Below are positions 17,037 to 23,333 of a DNA stretch of 26,702 bases, one piece after another. Below the pieces are notes generated by a model, which saw nothing but the letters and a program-made list of their open reading frames with translations, searched no databases and was not told the origin of the DNA. The DNA comes from JBJXGC01 sp046154545. GTDB lineage: Bacteria > Chloroflexota > Dehalococcoidia > Tepidiformales > Tepidiformaceae. How positions within the stretch are numbered: position 1 is the stretch's first letter; the number at the start of each line of letters is the position of its first letter. The stretch spans positions 1-26,702 of the forward strand of contig JBJXGC010000003.1 of assembly GCA_046154545.1 (NCBI GenBank), given 5' to 3'. The translations under genes were made by a program, and so were the position numbers.

Positions 17037-17363
17037 TTAGCCGAGCTTCCTGGCGAACTCATTGAGCAGCGCTTCCGCCCGCTCAAGACGTCCGAGGATG
17101 CCCCACTGACCATGAATGTTGAGGGTCATGTCCTCAGCTTCGCCGCGCACGCCCGGAAGGCGGCCGCGCTTCCCGGCGGCCTGGTCGTAGCGAAGACGCT
17201 GGTCGCTCTGCTCGCCAAAGAGGGCATCCACGATCTCGCGGGTGCGTTCGTCCCAGAGACCGTATTCGAACGGGTTGGGGCCGGTCCCGCGTAACCAGGC
17301 GATCTTCGCCACCTGGGCCTCGATCGTGGCTTTCGCGCGCTCGGGGTTCTTCACTTCGACCAT
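17037..17363 (-). CDS. small protein of unknown function
   Basis: 108 aa, charged and mostly helical, with no signal peptide or membrane segment. I do not recognise the family. The segment GPNPFEYGLWDERTREIVDALFG and the C-terminal helix rich in Leu, Glu and Ala are the notable parts. The ATG at 17363 was chosen because TACAAT lies 8 nt upstream, giving a leaderless transcript; the longer upstream extension is arginine-rich and looks like the shadow of the neighbouring gene. It is convergent with rimI and lies 44 nt downstream of another unknown gene on the same strand. Confidence 0.6.
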   Translation of the reverse strand: MVEVKNPERAKATIEAQVAKIAWLRGTGPNPFEYGLWDERTREIVDALFGEQSDQRLRYDQAAGKRGRLPGVRGEAEDMTLNIHGQWGILGRLERAEALLNEFARKLG

Positions 17364-17371
17364 GAGGTGGG

Positions 17372-17377
17372 ATTGTA
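17372..17377 (-). promoter_or_regulatory. -10 element, leaderless type
   Basis: TACAAT on the minus strand, 8 nt upstream of the ATG at 17363. No convincing -35 (TTCCGC at the right distance is weak) and no ribosome binding site. Confidence 0.5.
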
Positions 17378-17407
17378 GCGGCGGCAAGGCGGACGCGGAA
17401 ATCCGCC

Positions 17408-17869
17408 TCAGGCGGCCCGGGCGAGGTCCATCTCGTAGGCGATATCGCCGAGGCTGAGGACGGACCCGACGATCTCGCGGCCCTCGCCACGCGGCACCGA
17501 CTTCACGTCGTCGAGGAACGCGGCAATGCGGTCTAAGCCGGCGGCGCCGTAAAAGGCGCCCGGCCGGAGGACGCCGAGCGAGTTCGAGCAGACGACCCGT
17601 CCCGCGCCATCGCGGCAGGCCAGTGCTACGGCAACCTGGTCGAGGCCGTAGGGACGGCGCATCTCCCCCATGGCGGCGCGGAGCCACTCGACGATACGGT
17701 CCGTCAGTTCGCGGCCTTCGTGCCCGCCGTCAGCGGGGAGGTCCCAGGACGCCTCACGGAGCCCAACGCCCTGGCGAATGAGCTGCTCGACGGTGTCGCG
17801 CGTTTGACGCTTGCGGAGGAATTGCATGCCACGGTTCTCGGCAGATCTCACCCAAAACTTGGTGACCAT
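17408..17869 (-). CDS. protein of unknown function
   Basis: 153 aa from the ATG at 17869; an ATG at 17827 would give 139 aa, and neither has a clear ribosome binding site. No recognised domain. The N-terminal third is basic and polar (RKRQTRDTVEQLI). The rest alternates strands and helices, including VAVALACRDGAGRVVCSNSLG and the ending VLSLGDIAYEMDLARAA. No signal peptide. It is divergent from the acyl-CoA synthetase gene and followed by another small unknown gene. Codon composition resembles its neighbours, and the absence of a competing frame supports it as real. Confidence 0.5.
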   Translation of the reverse strand: MVTKFWVRSAENRGMQFLRKRQTRDTVEQLIRQGVGLREASWDLPADGGHEGRELTDRIVEWLRAAMGEMRRPYGLDQVAVALACRDGAGRVVCSNSLGVLRPGAFYGAAGLDRIAAFLDDVKSVPRGEGREIVGSVLSLGDIAYEMDLARAA

Positions 17870-17956
17870 TGGGGGAACATCGCGGCGGCGTCCGGGATTA
17901 CGTTTCGATGGCGGAGAGCGCCAGGTGGCGGCGCTGCCCGCATCAGCACCCTGCGC

Positions 17957-17986
17957 TAGAATCCCCACACATCTGCCACCTGGAGG
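17957..17986 (+). promoter_or_regulatory. -10 box and ribosome binding site of the acyl-CoA synthetase gene
   Basis: TAGAAT at 17957-17962 and GGAGG at 17982-17986, the latter 6 nt before the GTG at 17993. The site fixes the GTG as the start and implies a leader of about 24 nt. No good -35. Confidence 0.5.
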
Positions 17987-17992
17987 ATCCCC

Positions 17993-19579
17993 GTGGAAGT
18001 ACCACTCCTCATCAACGATTTCCTGCGGCGCGCCGCCAAGCTCTACCCGACGAAGACCGCGATCGTGGACGGCCCCGACCGGTTCACTTATCGCCAGTTC
18101 GAAGAGCGGGTGAATCAGCTCGCCCACGCCCTGAGTTCACTCGGGATCAAGCAGGGCGACCGGGTCTGCATCCTGAGCCCGAACTCCCACTACTTCCTCG
18201 AGAGCTTCTACGGGACGAGCCAGATCGGCGCGATCCTCGTGCCGCTGAACTACCGGCTGGTCGCCTCCGACCACGAGTACATCATCAACCACGCGGGTGT
18301 GAAGGCCGTGCTGGTCGATTACGAGTACACGAAGGTCGTGGACGACATCCGGCCGAACCTGACGACGGTCGAGCACTGGATCGCAGCCGACCCGCGCCCC
18401 GAGACGACGACACCGGATGGCTGGACCGACTGGGACGACCTCGTTGCCCACCGCCCGAAGACGGGCACGCCCGCCGTGGACATCGAGGAGAACGACATCG
18501 TCTCGATCAACTACACCTCGGGGACGACGGCCCGGCCGAAGGGCGTGATGCTCACGCATCGCAACTGCTACATCAACGCCTACGACTTTATCGTCCACCT
18601 GCGGCTGGCCCACACCGACGTCGAACTCTGGACCTTGCCGATGTTCCACTGCAACGGCTGGGGTGGCTCCTACGCACTGACAGCGGTCGGTGGCACGCAC
18701 GTCGTCCTGCGGGCGATCGTGGGCAGCGACATCTATCGGCTGATCGAAGAGAACGACGTAACCTTCGCCTGCATGGCACCGGCCGTGCTCTCGACGATCC
18801 TGAACTACCCCGATAAGGCGAAACACGCGATCAAGACGAAGCCGCGCTTCACCGTGGCCGGGGCTCCGCCTCCCGCTGCCTTCATCGAACAGCTCGAGAA
18901 GGAGATCGGCTGGGAGTTCATCCAGATTTATGGGCTCACGGAGACGGCGCCGATCATCACCATCTCGACGGCGGACTTCCACAACCCCGACGGCCTCGAC
19001 TATGCCCGGCGGTCCCATGCCGGCGTCGAGGCGATCGGCTGCGACATCCAGGTGATGGACGAAAACGGGGTCCCCGTCCCGAGGGACGGCCAGACGATCG
19101 GGGAGATCTGCGCGCGCGGCAACATGGTCCTCAAGGGCTACTGGGAGCAGCCCGAGGAGACCGCGAAGGCGATCCACGGCGGCTACTTCCACACCGGCGA
19201 CCTCGCCGTCTGGGACGAGTTCGCGAACGTCCACATCGTTGACCGGAAGAAGGACGTCATCATCTCCGGGGGGGAGAACATCTCGTCGCCCGAGGTCGAG
19301 GACGCGCTCTATAAGCACCCGGCCGTGCTGGAGTGCGCGGTGGTCGGGGTGCCGCACGAGAAGTGGGGCGAGACGCCCAAGGCGCTGATCGTGTTGCGCA
19401 GCGGGATGAGCGCCACCGAGCAGGAGATCCTGGAGTTCAGCCGCAAGCACCTGGCCCACTTCCGCTGCCCGACGAGCGTGGACTTCGTCGAGTCGCTGCC
19501 GCGGACGGCGACCGGCAAGCTCCAGAAGTTCGTGATCCGGGAGCAATACTGGAAGGGCGTCGAGCGGCGGGTGAACTAG
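17993..19579 (+). CDS. AMP-dependent acyl-CoA synthetase (medium/long-chain type)
   Basis: 528-aa ANL-superfamily adenylate-forming enzyme that activates a carboxylic acid to acyl-CoA with ATP. P-loop YTSGTTARPKG at 174-184, the HCNGWG substrate-pocket motif typical of acyl-CoA synthetases, the A5 motif YGLTETAP, the A7/A8 region HTGDLAVWDEF then DRKKDVIISGGENISS, and catalytic Lys509 in PRTATGKLQKF. Complete. The HCNGW motif is shared with fatty-acid and plant-type AMP-binding enzymes, so a fatty or aryl-alkanoic acid is likely; the exact substrate cannot be read. It stands alone on its transcript, with a toxin-antitoxin island downstream. Confidence 0.92.
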   Translation: MEVPLLINDFLRRAAKLYPTKTAIVDGPDRFTYRQFEERVNQLAHALSSLGIKQGDRVCILSPNSHYFLESFYGTSQIGAILVPLNYRLVASDHEYIINHAGVKAVLVDYEYTKVVDDIRPNLTTVEHWIAADPRPETTTPDGWTDWDDLVAHRPKTGTPAVDIEENDIVSINYTSGTTARPKGVMLTHRNCYINAYDFIVHLRLAHTDVELWTLPMFHCNGWGGSYALTAVGGTHVVLRAIVGSDIYRLIEENDVTFACMAPAVLSTILNYPDKAKHAIKTKPRFTVAGAPPPAAFIEQLEKEIGWEFIQIYGLTETAPIITISTADFHNPDGLDYARRSHAGVEAIGCDIQVMDENGVPVPRDGQTIGEICARGNMVLKGYWEQPEETAKAIHGGYFHTGDLAVWDEFANVHIVDRKKDVIISGGENISSPEVEDALYKHPAVLECAVVGVPHEKWGETPKALIVLRSGMSATEQEILEFSRKHLAHFRCPTSVDFVESLPRTATGKLQKFVIREQYWKGVERRVN

Positions 19580-19608
19580 CCGAAAAAGGCGAAGACAGCC
19601 TCGGGCGG

Positions 19609-19704
19609 GCTTGCTCCGACTGGTGAGAGCACTGGAGGACGACGCCCGGCCTGCTCATCCGCAACCTCGAACCACAGACGGTGGAGTTCTTCGAGGCGAG
19701 CGCT
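19609..19704 (+). pseudogene. decayed copy of the FitA-type antitoxin gene and its leader
   Basis: About 95 nt here match the start region of the next gene (offset 121-125 nt). The leader TGGTGAGAGCACTGGAGGAC matches TGGTGATATCACTGGAGGAC, including the ribosome binding site. After a 4-nt deletion that removes the ATG, the coding part reads LLIRNLEPQTVEFFEA against LLIRNLESHTVEFFKA. Similarity fades after about 19704. With no start codon and only about 20 residues left, it cannot encode an antitoxin. It shows a past tandem duplication. Confidence 0.75.
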
Positions 19705-19735
19705 GGTGTATCCCGGCGAGGCCACGGAACCGTGC

Positions 19736-19759
19736 TACCATTGGTGATATCACTGGAGG
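19736..19759 (+). promoter_or_regulatory. promoter -10, palindromic operator candidate and RBS of the orphan antitoxin
   Basis: TACCAT at 19736-19741 is followed by the perfect 10-bp palindrome GTGATATCAC (19744-19753) around the predicted start of transcription, then TGGAGG (19754-19759) 7 nt before the ATG. Ribbon-helix-helix antitoxins usually autoregulate by binding such palindromes, so this is a plausible operator. Confidence 0.5.
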
Positions 19760-19766
19760 ACTTGCG

Positions 19767-20015
19767 ATGCCTGACCTGCTGATCCGCAACCTCGAATCTC
19801 ATACCGTTGAGTTTTTCAAGGCACGCGCCCGCGGCAAGGGCGTGTCCCTCCAGGCAGAGGTCCAGGCGCTACTCGAGGAGGCCGAGGCCCGCGAGCGCGG
19901 TGAACGTGACCGGCTCATCGAGGAGATGCAAGCGATCAGAAAGAGTCTCGCGACCCCCGGCCGCGTCTTCAGCGACAGCGGCGACCTCATTCGCGAGGAT
20001 CGCGACGAGCGCTGA
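19767..20015 (+). CDS. FitA-like ribbon-helix-helix antitoxin, orphan
   Basis: 82 aa. The N-terminus MPDLLIRNLESHTVEFFKAR is a FitA-type ribbon-helix-helix DNA-binding start, followed by a helix (SLQAEVQALLEEAEAR) and a linker. The C-terminal tail SDSGDLIREDRDER is the region that in FitA-like proteins contacts the PIN toxin. No PIN toxin gene follows: only 71 nt separate its stop from the next antitoxin, and no remnant is visible there. Its tail is nearly identical to that of the next antitoxin, so it may bind the same VapC. Start set by TGGAGG at 7-nt spacing. Confidence 0.82.
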   Translation: MPDLLIRNLESHTVEFFKARARGKGVSLQAEVQALLEEAEARERGERDRLIEEMQAIRKSLATPGRVFSDSGDLIREDRDER

Positions 20016-20050
20016 CGACTCGGGTCCGTTTGTCCCGCGAACGGGCGCGA

Positions 20051-20078
20051 GCGCTATCATAGACGCTAGCATCGGAGG
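20051..20078 (+). promoter_or_regulatory. promoter -10 and RBS of the paired antitoxin
   Basis: GCGCTATCAT (20051-20060) contains the -10 TATCAT. The 6-bp palindrome GCTAGC (20065-20070) sits where the orphan's GTGATATCAC lies. GGAGG (20074-20078) is 8 nt before the ATG. TTGTCC at 20030 is a weak -35 at 19-nt spacing. Confidence 0.45.
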
Positions 20079-20086
20079 TACTTCTC

Positions 20087-20329
20087 ATGCCAGACTTGCT
20101 TGTCCGGGACGTCAAGCCTGAGACGGTCGAACTGTTCAAGGTTCGCGCCCGGCGCCGGGGCCATTCTCTGCAGGCTGAACTGTGGGAACTCATCGAGACA
20201 GCGGCCAGCCGTGAACGGACGGCGGAAGCGGAGTTCTGGGCAAGCGTTTGGGCGTTCAGGGACTCCCTGAAGGGCCGGCCTCACTCCGACAGCGGCGAGC
20301 TGATCAGGGAAGACCGGGATGAGCGGTGA
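20087..20329 (+). CDS. FitA-like antitoxin paired with VapC
   Basis: 80-aa ribbon-helix-helix antitoxin, MPDLLVRDVKPETVELFKVR at the N-terminus and SDSGELIREDRDER at the C-terminus. It is a close paralogue of the preceding gene. It binds DNA as a dimer and neutralises the toxin by inserting its tail into the PIN active site (family knowledge). The stop overlaps the toxin GTG by four bases (GTGA, 20326-20329), so the pair is translationally coupled, as usual for such systems. Confidence 0.88.
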   Translation: MPDLLVRDVKPETVELFKVRARRRGHSLQAELWELIETAASRERTAEAEFWASVWAFRDSLKGRPHSDSGELIREDRDER

Positions 20330-20745
20330 TCAAGCTCGTCATCGATGCCAGTGTCTCCGTCAAGTGGCTGATTCCGGAGGAACTCCACGAGCAGGCTCAG
20401 GCTGTCCAGGAGCGTGGTGATGAGTTGATCGCGCCGGGCCATTGGCGGACCGAACTCGTGAACGCCGTTTGGAAGAAGCACGCCTCGAAGAGGGACATTG
20501 GCCGTGAGGCGTGTGAGACGGCCATGAAGATCGGACTGGCGCTGCCCATGAACATCGTCCCAGTCGAAGAACTCTTGGAATCCGCCGTCCAGCTCGCCCT
20601 CCAGCATTCCCGCACCGTGTACGACAGCCTCTATATCGCCCTCGCTTTGCGCGAAAAGTGCCAGTTCGTCACCGCCGACCTCAAGCTCTACAACGCCATG
20701 AAGGATGCGCTTCCGGAGACGATGCTGTGGCTCGGCGACTGCTAA
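20326..20745 (+). CDS. vapC: VapC-type PIN-domain ribonuclease toxin
   Basis: 139 aa. PIN acidic residues are present: Asp7 in VIDASV, Glu43 in RTELVNAVW, Asp100 in VYDSLYIALA and Asp118 in VTADLKLYN. VapC toxins are Mg2+-dependent RNases that cut tRNA, rRNA or mRNA and arrest growth when released from the antitoxin. All residues needed for activity seem intact. GTG start coupled to the antitoxin stop. Confidence 0.9.
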   Translation: MIKLVIDASVSVKWLIPEELHEQAQAVQERGDELIAPGHWRTELVNAVWKKHASKRDIGREACETAMKIGLALPMNIVPVEELLESAVQLALQHSRTVYDSLYIALALREKCQFVTADLKLYNAMKDALPETMLWLGDC

Positions 20746-20796
20746 CAGGGTGTGACTGATGTGCTTGCTCTGACGGCCTGCGCAAAAACGTAAGTC

Positions 20797-20833
20797 GCAC
20801 CCGTCCTGAGGTGGCGGTGACCCGGGCGGGTGC
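20797..20833. repeat. inverted repeat upstream of the Uma2 gene
   Basis: GCACCCGTCC (20797-20806) and GGGCGGGTGC (20824-20833) are complementary at 9 of 10 positions across 17 nt. The second arm covers the -35 position for TACAAT at 20842-20847. It could be an operator for the gene or a terminator for vapC; no T-tract follows. Confidence 0.4.
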
Positions 20834-20866
20834 CGCGCTGGTACAATGGCTGCGGAGGCCACCTTC

Positions 20867-21481
20867 ATGAGCGCTACGGCGGAGTCCCGGCCCACGAAAC
20901 GCACATACCAGCCCGAGGATCTCGAGGCGATGGAGGCGAACGGCTTCGCCTACGAAATCGGCGACTGCGGAGAGCTGGAGGAACGAGGTTTGAGTTGGCT
21001 CACGGGAAACGTTAGTGCCGAAGTCCTCATGCGGCTCGGCATCTTCAACCACAGCAACCAGCTCGGCCACGTGTTCACCGGCGAAGTCGGCATCCGTGCT
21101 TGGCCCGCGCGGCCGCGGCGCTTCCGCCGCGTCGATGCCGGGTTCATCAGCTCCGCGCGCGCGCCCCAGGGTTTCCCAACCTGGCTGACCGTCGCGCCGG
21201 ACCTGGCCGTCGAGGTCGTGTCGCCTGGCGACGATGCGACCACCCTGGTGCGCAAAGTCTTTGAGTACATCGAGGCGGGGTCGCAGCTCGTCTGGACGAT
21301 CTACCCGGAGCGAGGCCTCGCGGTCGTCTTTCGCGCGGACGGCATGACCACCGTCGTCCACTACGGAGGCGCGCTCGACGGCGAAGGGGTCCTGCCCGGG
21401 TTCACGATGCCCCTGGCCGAGATCATGCCGGACCCCTCGACCTTCGAGGACCCGGACGATTCCGACGGACCGGAGCGGTAG
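20867..21481 (+). CDS. Uma2-family (DUF820) PD-(D/E)XK nuclease-like protein
   Basis: 204 aa. Restriction-endonuclease-like fold of the Uma2 family: an N-terminal helical part (YQPEDLEAM), Asp90 in RRVDAGFISS, PDLAVEVVSP with Asp112 and Glu116, and Lys130 in VRKVFEYIEAGSQLVWTIYP. Family copies are numerous in Cyanobacteria, Chloroflexota and related groups, and most have no assigned biological role. The ATG at 20867 was chosen because GGAGG (20854-20858) lies 8 nt upstream; the ATG at 20846 overlaps the -10 TACAAT. The acidic tail EDPDDSDGPER is unusual. It stands alone within the island. Confidence 0.85.
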   Translation: MSATAESRPTKRTYQPEDLEAMEANGFAYEIGDCGELEERGLSWLTGNVSAEVLMRLGIFNHSNQLGHVFTGEVGIRAWPARPRRFRRVDAGFISSARAPQGFPTWLTVAPDLAVEVVSPGDDATTLVRKVFEYIEAGSQLVWTIYPERGLAVVFRADGMTTVVHYGGALDGEGVLPGFTMPLAEIMPDPSTFEDPDDSDGPER

Positions 21482-21518
21482 CCGACAGGTCAAGCGATGC
21501 GCGCGGCCAAACTGTCGG

Positions 21519-21719
21519 TCAGGTCGTCTCGAATTGGACAGTCCGCAGCATCGCCTCAGGCACGCGGTCGCGGAGGCCAAGGATCTCGACGCCGACCACA
21601 CGGTTCTCGCTATCGAAGTCCAGGATCACGCCCGGCTGCACCTCCTCAGACTCGACGATCGCAGACTCATCGAGTCGCAGATACACCGCGTCCGCCTCGC
21701 GGTCGACTTTGAGCCTCAT
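21519..21719 (-). CDS. DUF2283 family protein
   Basis: 66 aa. Fits DUF2283 closely: KVDREADAVYLRL at the start, GVILDFDSENRVVGVEIL in the middle. AAGGGA lies 8 nt upstream of the ATG at 21719. DUF2283 genes are often beside DUF4258 genes in toxin-antitoxin-like pairs. No DUF4258 partner is seen here, so this one is single. It is convergent with the Uma2 gene and divergent from the Phd-type antitoxin, with under 70 nt between. Confidence 0.82.
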   Translation of the reverse strand: MRLKVDREADAVYLRLDESAIVESEEVQPGVILDFDSENRVVGVEILGLRDRVPEAMLRTVQFETT

Positions 21720-21758
21720 GGCATCCGTCCCTTCATGCCGGCGCGCCGCTGATTGTTC

Positions 21759-21780
21759 GCGCTATCATGGGCGCCAGGAG
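21759..21780 (+). promoter_or_regulatory. promoter -10 and RBS of the Phd-type antitoxin
   Basis: GCGCTATCAT at 21759-21768 is identical to the box before the FitA gene at 20051. The 6-bp palindrome GGCGCC (21770-21775) follows, then AGGAG (21776-21780) 7 nt before the ATG at 21788. No -35 recognised. Confidence 0.4.
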
Positions 21781-21787
21781 TCGCGCG

Positions 21788-22084
21788 ATGAGCCTTGTCG
21801 TTGATCATGAGCACACACTTCCGTTGGCGGACCTTCGTTCGGGAGGCGATGCCAAGATCCGGGCAGCGGCGGCGACCAACCAGCCGACGCACCTGGTCGA
21901 GGACGGCGAGAGCGTCGCGGTGCTCATCTCGCCGGAATTGTACCGGGGGCTCCTGGACGCGCTGGACCGCCTTGAGCTCGTAGGCGCCCTCGATGCCGCA
22001 GAAGCGGACCTGGTCGCAGGTCGTACGGTCCCTTATGCCGAGGTAAAGTCCATGCTGCAGGAATGGGCTGGTGAAGATCGCTGA
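21788..22084 (+). CDS. Phd/YefM-type antitoxin
   Basis: 98 aa. The N-terminal half has a Phd/YefM-like pattern, LPLADLRSGGDAKIRAAA then PTHLVEDGESVAVLISPELYRGLLDAL. This is the small alpha/beta DNA-binding fold whose strand VAVLIS and following helix are characteristic. The C-terminal part (LVAGRTVPYAEVKSMLQEW) would wrap the toxin. AGGAG supports the ATG at 21788; an ATG at 21767 lies inside the -10. Its stop overlaps the next ATG by one base (TGATG). Confidence 0.78.
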   Translation: MSLVVDHEHTLPLADLRSGGDAKIRAAAATNQPTHLVEDGESVAVLISPELYRGLLDALDRLELVGALDAAEADLVAGRTVPYAEVKSMLQEWAGEDR

Positions 22085-22401
22085 TGGCCCAGATGCGGCT
22101 GTCGCAGGTCGCACTCGGCGACATCCAGGCAATCGACCGTCATCTCGCGAGGGAGCGTCCGGCCGCTCTTCGCGGGGTTATGCGGGGCCTTCTCAACGCG
22201 TTCAACCAGCTTGAACTGTTCCCCGCTTCGGGCGCGTTAGCTCTGACGTTGGATGACGGGAGAAGCTACAGGGTGTCCGTGGCGGGTTCTTACCTCGTGT
22301 ACTACCGCCTGCTCGATGAGGATGTGGGCTTTGTTGCGCGCGTTTGGGACGCCCGGAAGCGGCGACCCACGACCGCCGCGCAACTCGAGCCAGACGAATG
22401 A
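22084..22401 (+). CDS. RelE/ParE-superfamily toxin
   Basis: 105 aa. Pattern of ParE/RelE proteins: two N-terminal helices (GDIQAIDRHLARERPAALRGV and LNAFNQLELFPASGALA) followed by beta strands SYRVSVAGSYLVYYRLL and VGFVARVWDARKRR. ParE proteins inhibit gyrase and RelE proteins cut mRNA on the ribosome. The sequence alone does not decide, though the two-helix hairpin and RVWDARKRR end look more ParE-like. It is coupled to the upstream antitoxin by TGATG and ends 9 nt from a convergent gene. Confidence 0.78.
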   Translation: MAQMRLSQVALGDIQAIDRHLARERPAALRGVMRGLLNAFNQLELFPASGALALTLDDGRSYRVSVAGSYLVYYRLLDEDVGFVARVWDARKRRPTTAAQLEPDE

Positions 22402-22410
22402 CGACTCGCG

Positions 22411-23217
22411 CTAATACCCTTTGAACTGGGGTTCGCGCTTCTCCATGAAGGCTTTCGGGCCCTCGCGCGCGTCCTCGGTCGTCTGGGCGATGAACATCGC
22501 CATCTGGGCGATGTCCAGGTGCTCGTCGAAGGGGATGTTCGCCGAGCGGTAGACGAGCTTCTTCGAAAGCTGGACGGCGGTGGCGGGCCCGCGGGCGATC
22601 TGCTTCGCGTACTCCGTCACCCGGGGCATGAGTTCGTCCGGTTCGTAGACCGCCATCAAGTAGCCGATGTCGAGCGCCTCCTTGGCGGTGATCAGCTTGC
22701 CCGTCCAGATCATGTCCAGCGCCCGCTGGGTGCCGATGAGCCGGGGGAGGGTGTAGGTGCCGCCGTCGCCGGGGATGAGGCCCATGCGCACATAGGTCAT
22801 GCCCATGCGGGCAGTCGATGCGGCGAAGCGGATATCGGCCATGCTCGCCATGTCCATGCCCGCGCCAGCGGCGGCACCGTTGATGGCGGCGATGTAGGGC
22901 TTCTCCATCTGGATGAGGGCGCGGGGGATGGGGTGGACGCGGTCGCGCAGGCTGTGGCGGCGAGCCGCGACCGAGGCTTCGGTGCGCAGGACGCCCGTAC
23001 CCCCGGCCTCCATGGCGACGTTCATGCCGCTGCAGAAGCCGCGCCCAGCGCCGGTGATGATGACGACCCGCACCTCCGGGTCCGCATCGGCCGCGACGAC
23101 GGCCTGGTGCCATTCGTTCAGCATCTGGTCGTCGAAGGCGTTCAGGCGTTCGGGCTTGTTGAGGGTGATGGTGGCGACGCCGTCTTCGACGCCGTAGAGG
23201 ATCGCTTCGTAGGCCAT
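22411..23217 (-). CDS. crotonase-family protein (enoyl-CoA hydratase/isomerase-like)
   Basis: 268 aa, one crotonase domain. The CoA/oxyanion-hole segments are GRGFCSGMN (about 58-66) and GAAAGAG (114-120). At the positions of the two catalytic glutamates of classical enoyl-CoA hydratase I see Asp122 (GMDMASMADI) and Tyr142 (TYVRMGLIPGDGG), so ordinary hydratase activity is doubtful. Isomerase, PaaG-like or other crotonase chemistry is possible; the GLIPGDGGT stretch resembles isomerase members. It is divergent from the cytochrome P450 gene across a 116-nt promoter region. GGAG upstream of the ATG at 23217 supports the start. Confidence 0.88.
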   Translation of the reverse strand: MAYEAILYGVEDGVATITLNKPERLNAFDDQMLNEWHQAVVAADADPEVRVVIITGAGRGFCSGMNVAMEAGGTGVLRTEASVAARRHSLRDRVHPIPRALIQMEKPYIAAINGAAAGAGMDMASMADIRFAASTARMGMTYVRMGLIPGDGGTYTLPRLIGTQRALDMIWTGKLITAKEALDIGYLMAVYEPDELMPRVTEYAKQIARGPATAVQLSKKLVYRSANIPFDEHLDIAQMAMFIAQTTEDAREGPKAFMEKREPQFKGY

Positions 23218-23248
23218 GGTGGTCTCCGTTGGTGGCAGGGTGGGCGGG

Positions 23249-23254
23249 ATTGTA
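23249..23254 (-). promoter_or_regulatory. -10 element of the crotonase gene
   Basis: TACAAT on the minus strand, giving a leader of about 25 nt that holds a GGAG binding site. It is the partner of the divergent P450 -10 at 23321. No -35 recognised. Confidence 0.5.
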
Positions 23255-23320
23255 CGCGAAAGGGGGCCATAGCGGCCGTCCTCCGTCCTTCGGCGGACGC
23301 TGGCGCATCCGCTACCGCAC

Positions 23321-23326
23321 TACAAT
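23321..23326 (+). promoter_or_regulatory. -10 element of the P450 gene, leaderless type
   Basis: TACAAT, then 7 nt to the ATG at 23334 with no ribosome binding site. A leaderless mRNA is implied. This decides the P450 start over the in-frame upstream start at 23229. Confidence 0.55.
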
Positions 23327-23333
23327 ACCGCGC

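Noticed and set aside
18137..19546. 469-codon minus-strand frame opposite the acyl-CoA synthetase
   Set aside because: Compositional shadow; the sense strand holds a complete enzyme with all motifs.
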